Source of the DNA: Ipomoea triloba
Lineage: Eukaryota; Streptophyta; Magnoliopsida; Solanales; Convolvulaceae
Direction of reading: 5' to 3'
Assembly: GCF_003576645.1 (NCBI RefSeq)
Contig: NC_044922.1
Location: 26,045,992 to 26,109,991 of the forward strand
Length of the DNA stretch: 64,000 nucleotides
Positions within the stretch are counted from its first letter, which is position 1, and each line of letters begins with the position of its first letter. The notes beneath the pieces are model-generated. The model made no database searches. It was not told the origin of the DNA and was given only the letters and a program-made list of their open reading frames with translations. Shown here one piece after another: positions 57,340 through 64,000 of the stretch. The translations under genes were made by a program, and so were the position numbers.

Positions 57340-59650
57340 TGCTCCCTCGCACATATTATGAAACCCTAACACCATATGTTGTTAGGGGTTTATGTGATTA
57401 TTATTTTTTTTTAGACTTTTGCTCTCCTTTATATATCCTCCTTAACAAAGGCGTGCAATTCAAGTCACCCTTACTACTACTACTACCACGAACGAAGAAT
57501 GTTAACTGTTAACGTCATCATTGTTCATCTCTCCACTTTGCCCGCACTATCCTCAACCTGTAAAAGTAAGAAATCTTGGACCCTTCCCCCATTTCCCCAC
57601 TTTACCAATAAAATCCTCAACCTCTACAAATAAGAAATCTTTAACCCTGTCCTTAAATTCAAGCCAATATAGTCAAAGTACTTCTACAACTTCATTAACA
57701 TCATGCATGTCCCCAACAACAACTACCCTTCGGCCAATTAAGATTGTATATATAGTTGAAGACAGATAAGTGAACACTACAAAGAGTAGTGAAACAAATG
57801 ATCGATGAGAATGTTCCTGGAGAAAAAAAGTAGAGGGGATTGAAGATGGTAGTAGTATTAGAGACCATGTTAACAATTTATTGTTGTAAATAAATATATG
57901 TGGACATTACTAGATGAATTATATTACGATAATACCTCTTTATCTTTCATAGTCTTGTAGTTATACTTATACTTTGTACTTGTATATATTGGATTGAAGG
58001 ATGAATAAATAAATTAAAGATTGATGATTCTCTGTATTCTTGTATCTCTTTTTACTATATTGCATTCTTGAGATGTAAACAATACAACTGTTCAAGTGAA
58101 GATACATCAGATTTCACAACACTTATCAAATAATTGAAGGATCAAATTATGAAACTCCCTAATGCTATATGTTGTTTAGGTTTCATGTGATTTTTTTGAA
58201 AATTCTACCCTCATTTATTAACCTTCCTTAATAAAGTCATGCGATTCAAGTCACTATTACCATTAGCACCGCCAATCAATGATATTAATGTTGAGCACCA
58301 TCATTTCACATTTCCCCATTTTGCATGCAATGTCCTCTAACCTCTAAAAGCAATAGATCTTGGACCCTTCACTAATTTCTCTACTCTGACCGCAAAATCC
58401 TGAACCTCTAAAAATAAGAAATCTTGAACCCTTCCCTTCAATTCAGGCCAATTTGTAGTGTTAAAATACTTCAACAACTTCTTTAACATCATAATAGTCA
58501 CCAACAACAACTACCTTTCTTTCAATTAAAATTGTAGTTGAAGACTAAGAAGTGAATGCTACAAAGAGTAGTGAATCAAATTATGAGAATGTTCCTAGAA
58601 AGAAAATTATTAGAGGGGATCGAAGATACAATGTTATAGATCAAATCAACAATTTCTCAAATAATTAAAGGATCATCTTATGAAACTTCCTAACACTATA
58701 TGTTGTTAGGGTTTCGAGTAATTATTTTTTAAAATTCTACTCTCATTAGTTATTAGCCTTCCTTAACATAGTCATACACTTCAAATCACTATTAGCATTA
58801 GTACCGGCAATCAAGGATATTAACTCTGAACACCATTATTGCCCATTTCCCCGCTTTGCTTGCAAAATTTTCAATCTCTAAAAATAAGAAATCTTTAGCC
58901 TTTCCCTTCAATTCAAGCCAATTTATAGTCAAAATACTTCTACAGCTCCCTTAACATCACAACTATCACCAACAACGACTACTCTTCAGCCAATTAAGAG
59001 TGTGGTTGAAGGAGTGAATCAAATGACGAATACTCCTAAAGAGACAATTTGGGGGGAAGTGGGAAGGGGGATCAAGGATGGTATTGGCATTAGGGACCAA
59101 ATTACCAAGTTATCAAATAACTAGTGGATCATAATCTTAAACTCCCTAATGCCATATGTTATTATGGTTTCATGTGATTACTTTTGAAAATTATGTTTTC
59201 CTTTATTAACTTCCTAAACAAAGCCATACAATTCAAGTCACTATTTTCACTATTACTACCAAGCAAAGATATTAACTTTAAGCACCATTGCCCATCTTTC
59301 CATTTTTCTCGCAAAATTTCCAACCTTTAAAAGCAAGACATAGACCCTTCTCCCATTCCCTAACTTTTCCCACAAAATCCACAACCTCCAAAAATAAAAA
59401 AATCTCGAAACCTTCACTTCACTTCGATCAATTCTAGCCTATTTATAGACAAAGTATTTTGATAATTTCCCTAACATCACTCTTGTCACCAACAACTTCC
59501 CTCGATCAATTAAAATTGTGGTAGAAGATAAAGAAGTGGGCACTGCAAAGAGTAGTGAATCAAATGATGAGAACGTTTCAAGAGAAACAATTAGTAAGGA
59601 TCAATGATAGTATCAACAATAGGGACCAAATTAACAACTTATTAAATAAT
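57340..59650. repeat. Diverged tandem array, four units of about 0.45-0.5 kb
   Basis: The phrase CCCTAATGCTATATGTTGTT or close variants starts units near 57358, 58149, 58679 and 59131. Each unit runs through AACAAAGGCGTGCAATTCAA, then CAAGTCACTATT, then TAAGAAATCTTGGACCCTTC (twice per unit, so each unit has an internal duplication), then CACCAACAACAACTACC, then CAAAGAGTAGTGAA, and ends near AGGGACCAAATTAACAACTT. Unit 1 is longer because of about 250 bp of unrelated sequence at 57880-58130. The copies are about 75-85 percent alike by eye. None is open for translation. The family is not recognised. Confidence 0.8.
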
Positions 59651-61335
59651 TGAAAAATTATATTAAACCAGTTTTAAAAAATAAAGACCACATCAAAATA
59701 TGTAATTATTCATGACATGTAAATACATTTTTCTCCAATACTAATTATATCAAAATAATTTAAGAATTGACAAATTTTGAGTTTCAAGTTCAAGCATTTG
59801 ACATCACACAAACATAGGGCAATAATTAAGGCTCAAATCTTGGCCGAACTTTACCATGAACTGTTGAGTTATATTCAATTATATTGGCTAGGAAGATACA
59901 AGAGGAGATTTTTGAAACTTTTATATTCCTGTGAGATTAAACCTATTTTGCTAGAATACATCTAAGTTCGATATAGAAAACTATAGTATATGAAAACAAT
60001 TTTTTGTTTTGTTTTTGTTTTTGTTTTAGTAACTCATTAATCATTCTACTATTGCGAAATGCTTAATTCCATCTATATAATAATGCATTATTAAAAATAT
60101 AATAATTATAAAAAAAATGTTAATACTATAAGTTAAGCACGACTAGATGGCGTGGTTGCCACATCACTCAATACAAATATGCTGGCGATATATATAGGAT
60201 AGTGGCCGATCATATGAGAACCATCATCACCATGAGAACTAATCTGGTGCATTAAAAAATAGATATACGGAAGATATTAGTTGGTGGTTCAAAATTCGCG
60301 TGTGTATATGGGACATGTTTTGTGTGCATATCATATGTTGTACACAACACATGCTTAATATGGACACGCTCATATGGGGCATGTATTGTGTGCATATCAT
60401 CATTATATTCAAATTAAACTCATCATTGATATTCATTGTATTGTCCATTATGCTCTTTTTACACTATCTTGTAATTAAATATCAAAGTTATAATACAAAA
60501 TATTGTTATATATATATATATATATATATATTAATCTAGTATTTTATTAATATCATGAAAAAAAAGAATAGTATGAAGCAAATCATATTAACTACATGCG
60601 GGATTGGTTGACAAAGAGAGTATTCAAATAACCCAATAAATTGGAGTGGAAACTACCTCGTAATATCTTTAGACTACGTCATATTTAAAATGTTCAAAGT
60701 ATTTGTACTAATTTGGATTATATTTAAAATTGGACACTAATTAAATTGTGCAATACATGCATTATAATATGGATTCAATTAATTTTTGTTTGTGGTATTT
60801 TTACGCGTCAATTAATCATTTTTTTCTTTTATTTTAATAGCTACATATTCTGAGTACTAAGCTACCTATTCTATTTATTTTGAAATTCTATTTTATTTTT
60901 AAAAAAAAAAAATTTTGAAGTCAATACGTTTGATTGTTTTCATAATTTCTCTCGTGTTACTGTTTTCAACGCGTTCAATTAAAAAGTAGCAGTGTTACTT
61001 TGCCAATAAAAGCTGTGGCATACAGCATATGCTATCACTATTTGAAATACTAAAAAGTTGTACAAATTAAAGTCATGCATAATTTGAACACAAATTCATA
61101 AACTGTTGACTAAGGTAGATATTCCATCTATCAATCAATAATATGAACCCCCAAAATCATCATCTTTAGATTCAAATGGACTATAATATGTATATTGACA
61201 TTGACTAATCAAAGTAGTATACGACAAAAACAAATGTGATATTTTCTCTTATAAAAATTACCGTTTAATAATTACTCCATAATGTGACAGTCACATGTAT
61301 GAAACTTTAAAAAGAAAATGGTTTTATAGTTGTTA
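59651..61335. other. AT-rich stretch, no gene called
   Basis: It holds a short TA run at 60509-60531. Two direct copies of a TATGGGGCATGTATTGTGTG-like word lie near 60306 and 60372. No supported gene. Confidence 0.5.
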
Positions 61336-61600
61336 GTAGAAGTGGAATTGGACTTGGAGACTGCAGCGAAGGTTATTCAAGGGGGTCTGAATGTGTATCA
61401 CGAGGTATCGCCATAAATTGCGTATAGTAATAAACTACAATTCCACATGGAGCAAATGAGGACCCCTCGTGTCTTGATGAAAGGAAATAAGTATGCCGAC
61501 TTCCTGACAAATTTGGTGTAGACCAGTGACTGGGGAACATTAGGTAACGTTAGATCAACTTCCGAAGGATATTAAGAATCTCATGTTATTTGAGACTTGA
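61336..61600 (+). mobile_element. LINE 3' remnant: RNase H-like fragment
   Basis: One frame reads VEVELDLETAAKVIQGGLN, then VYHEVSP, a stop, and later KGNKYADFLTNLV before TAG at 61521. VEVELD and the GNKxADFL ending are the characteristic strands of the LINE-type RNase H-like domain. One internal stop and a shortened middle show decay. Confidence 0.6.
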
Positions 61601-61862
61601 GGTGTTTGGACACAAATGGCCGGTTAGATGGTAATAAATGCAAATTAATAGTATTGCACTCTATTAGGTTTTTATTGGCCTAGCTTCTCCATATAGCCCT
61701 CCAAAATTAACCAAAACCTCATTGACATGACGCATATCAACTCCAAGCAACACCTAACGTGCAAAGTCATATATGCACAATGTGGATAGAATCTTCTTAA
61801 ATTCTATATAGTATGGAAGCAAATGATGGTGTTTCTTGAAAACTAAAATACATGAATTGCCA

Positions 61863-62098
61863 TTACTTTTTGGAAAAGGTTTTGCCATTTAGGAAGGCAC
61901 CCTTTTGGCAATTGACTGACTTATTGGCTTCATGCATTCCTCTTTCTCTTGGCTTGATCTTATCAGGAGAGTTAATGCCAAGGCCAGCAATATGACTTGG
62001 TCCTTGTAGGGACAACCAAATGAAAGGCCAACTATACAAGAGGAAACCCACAAATTAAATGACAACACATGCATGGTTTTTGGGTCAATTGGGACCAA
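61863..62098 (-). CDS. Unrecognised coding-like frames, 62 and 69 codons
   Basis: Two overlapping minus-strand frames (62051-61863 and 62098-61889) lie in a block richer in GC than its surroundings. The 62051 frame reads GPSHIAGLGINSPDKIKPRE, then RGMHEANKSVNCQKG, to its stop at 61865-61863. The other frame is hydrophobic at its start. No family is recognised. It might be a small secreted-peptide gene or an exon fragment. Confidence 0.2.
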
Positions 62099-62142
62099 CC
62101 ATGTCCCTTAGCTTAATTAGCCTAAGAGAAAAAAAATAATAA

Positions 62143-62635
62143 TAATAAGGATCAAATAGGCCATCAAACTGCACACGATAATGCAATTAGGTCACTGAAT
62201 TTTAAAAAACTTACAATTGAAATTCTAAACTAACCAATTTCATGCAATTCTTCCAATTTGCAGGTTTCTAACCAGTAACTCTAAATTTAAAATATTTTTA
62301 ATTTTTTAAAAATAATTATTAAAAAAATGGGCCGTCTCGACCAAAAACGAAGAAACCTTTTTTGTCTCCAGCCATGGGGACGAAGAAACCTTCTTCATCT
62401 CCATGGTCGGAGACAAATAAACTCTTCGTCTCCAGCGGAGACAGTTCTTTTTTATTTTAATAATTATTTAAAAAAAATTAAAAATATTTTAAATTTAGGG
62501 TTACTTGTTAGAAACCTGCAAATTAAAAGAATTTCATAAAATTGGTTAGTTTAGGAATTCAATTCTAAATTTTTAAGGTTCAGTGACCTAATTGCATTAT
62601 CGTATGCAATTCGATAGCTTATTTGACCTTTATTA
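62143..62635. mobile_element. Long-arm foldback element (MULE-like), arms of about 190 bp
   Basis: The left arm TAATAAGGATCAAAT (to about 62330) and the right arm ATTTGACCTTTATTA (from about 62448) are near-complete reverse complements, sharing ATAATGCAATTAGGTCACTG and AATTTGCAGGTTTCTAAC. A 117-bp GC-richer centre (CCAGCCATGGGGACGAAGAA) holds repeated GTCTCCA and GAAGAAACCTT words. No transposase frame. The end at 18527 resembles this arm. Confidence 0.75.
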
Positions 62636-63942
62636 CAGAAACAAAAAAAAAAAATGTGCATTTTGTACGTCTATTAATTTTCACGTTATTCCCGTTCTTG
62701 ATTGACTTGGTAAAACATTTCGGCCACTCCTAATTAATACACGTAATTATAGTGGGACAAGAGAGCTTTGCCATAAATTTGAGGTCATTATCTCATAGGC
62801 TACGTACAAGTCACCTCTACCTACCTACACTCTCTCCTCAATGTTAAGTAATCTTTTCACATTCATTACTCATTCCCACCTCCCAGCTAGAGGTGCATGC
62901 TGATATTTTTAAAAATGCATCATTAACTTTTATTCACAAATATGCATTCTGACAAATGTTACGTTATCAAATTAATTTTCATTCAAGAGGTACCGAAATT
63001 TATCTTCCGAATGGTACTGAAATTTGAAAAAAAAATAAAATGTTACGGAGTAATTTTCATCCACAAATATACGTTATCAAAATTAAATCTTGACATTGAA
63101 ATTGTACAATTGAAATCTTTGGACATTTGTGAGAACACCAATTTAGAAATAAATTATATAGTCGGATAGTCTTGCACCTAATTTAAAAATATTAATAAAC
63201 AAGGACCAAATTTAATACATGTATAATAGTCAAGACTAAAAGTAATACTTTTACATATTAGTTTTGGTCCTTGCATCAGTTTTCGGTTCACCCATCTAAC
63301 TTCAAAGATATTTTGGTTAATTCATTTGTTTTATAAATTATTAAATTATATACTTTTTAAAAAATTTCCATTTTGTTGTAAATTCGACATTCTATTAACC
63401 CAATTTATCGGGATAGTTTAGCAATTTTCAGAGGATATGTTCATCAATTGTTATATAAAATATGCTAAAGTCTTACGTCAAAGATATCAGAGGACATGTT
63501 CAGCAATTTTCTAATGTTTCATTGTAGAAGAAGCACTAAATGTTGCTAGCAAGTTCATCGCAAATACCATATCAAGTCTAATGCGATTATGGAATTTCTG
63601 GTCCTAAAATAGTACTCCAATAGCAATGAAGTAATGAAGTTATAGACTTCTAATTCCAAAATATGAACTTCCTTACCTTCTCTTAATCCAAAATGGTTCC
63701 TTATCTACCTCAAGAGATTGGGAAACCATTAGTGTGATAAGTAAATTATACTCATCCATATAAAAACTTTAAGACATTTTCAAGGTAGGCTAACTGGTGT
63801 ATAAAATTTTTTTAAGGAGATACTCAATCTGCAAGTAAACAAATACACGAACACATTTTTCAATTAAAATCTACTTCAAGGTATAGCTAGTAAACAAATA
63901 CACAAACACATTTTTCAATTAAAATCTTAACATCATACTTTA
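62636..63942. other. AT-rich stretch, no gene seen
   Basis: A 75-codon frame at 62942-63169 has no features. The phrase AAACAAATACACGAACACAT, followed by TTTTTCAATTAAAATCT, occurs twice near 63836 and 63893 with small changes, a local duplication. Confidence 0.5.
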
Positions 63943-64000
63943 CTATTTTGTGAGACTGTCTCACAAATCATTATCTATGAGGTAGGTCAGGTACTCGGAT
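63943..64000. repeat. Fragment of the GTGTGAGAC foldback family at the window end
   Basis: TTGTGAGACTGTCTCACAAA with GTAGGTCAGGTACTCGGAT matches the family's terminal pattern. The element continues beyond the window. Confidence 0.45.

Noticed and set aside
61336..61521. Possible host RNase H gene
   Set aside because: Internal stop, missing first half of the domain and no introns or promoter; fits a LINE remnant.

Overview
The window looks like nuclear DNA from a flowering plant, most likely an asterid eudicot. The basis is AT-rich non-coding DNA, spliced genes with GT-AG introns, a 9-base mini-exon typical of plant acid invertases, and a dense plant-type repeat load (MITEs, Helitron termini, CACTA ends, tRNA-derived SINEs, LINE RNase H remnants, a solo LTR). 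Convolvulaceae (Ipomoea or a relative) is a guess from the repeat style only. There is no bacterial, viral or organellar backbone.

Two complete protein-coding genes can be supported, both on the + strand and about 11 kb apart. The first (20765-23545, 3 exons, 864 codons) is a class II trehalose-6-phosphate synthase/phosphatase-like protein closest to the TPS11 type. The second (34683-40250, 7 exons including a 9-bp mini-exon, 629 codons) is a vacuolar-type acid invertase (beta-fructofuranosidase). Both concern sugar: one is a regulator-like member of the trehalose-6-phosphate family, the other hydrolyses sucrose. The sequence gives no evidence that they are co-regulated, so I treat the pairing as chance.

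Region by region: 1-7 kb holds a LINE 3' remnant, a SINE, a Stowaway MITE, a long-arm foldback element and a CACTA end. 7-13.3 kb is a nested block, with a candidate minus-strand Helitron interrupted by a 2.56-kb solo LTR with a perfect 5-bp target duplication, and a possible two-exon minigene on its minus strand. 13.9-14.2 kb is a 22-bp minisatellite with higher-order structure. 15.2-15.9 kb is a PIF/Harbinger-like MITE. 18.5-20.7 kb leads into the TPS promoter, which has a GC-rich G-box/TCP-site island and three small upstream ORFs in the probable leader. 24-34 kb is repeat-rich, including a perfect 1,195-bp direct duplication with an ambiguous base at its junction that is probably an assembly artefact. 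34.6-40.3 kb is the invertase gene, with two MITEs in its introns. 40.5-41.9 kb is a decayed CACTA element with a frameshifted ORF. 42-57 kb is mostly repeats. 57.3-59.65 kb is a diverged tandem array of units of about 0.5 kb with no known identity. 61.3-62.6 kb holds another LINE remnant, an unexplained minus-strand ORF and a long-arm foldback element.

I did not find convincing evidence of a new biological system. The best leads are the 0.5-kb tandem array, the higher-order minisatellite, the candidate minigene inside the Helitron block, and the short repeat family spread over five places. All family calls come from reading motifs by eye; no search was run.
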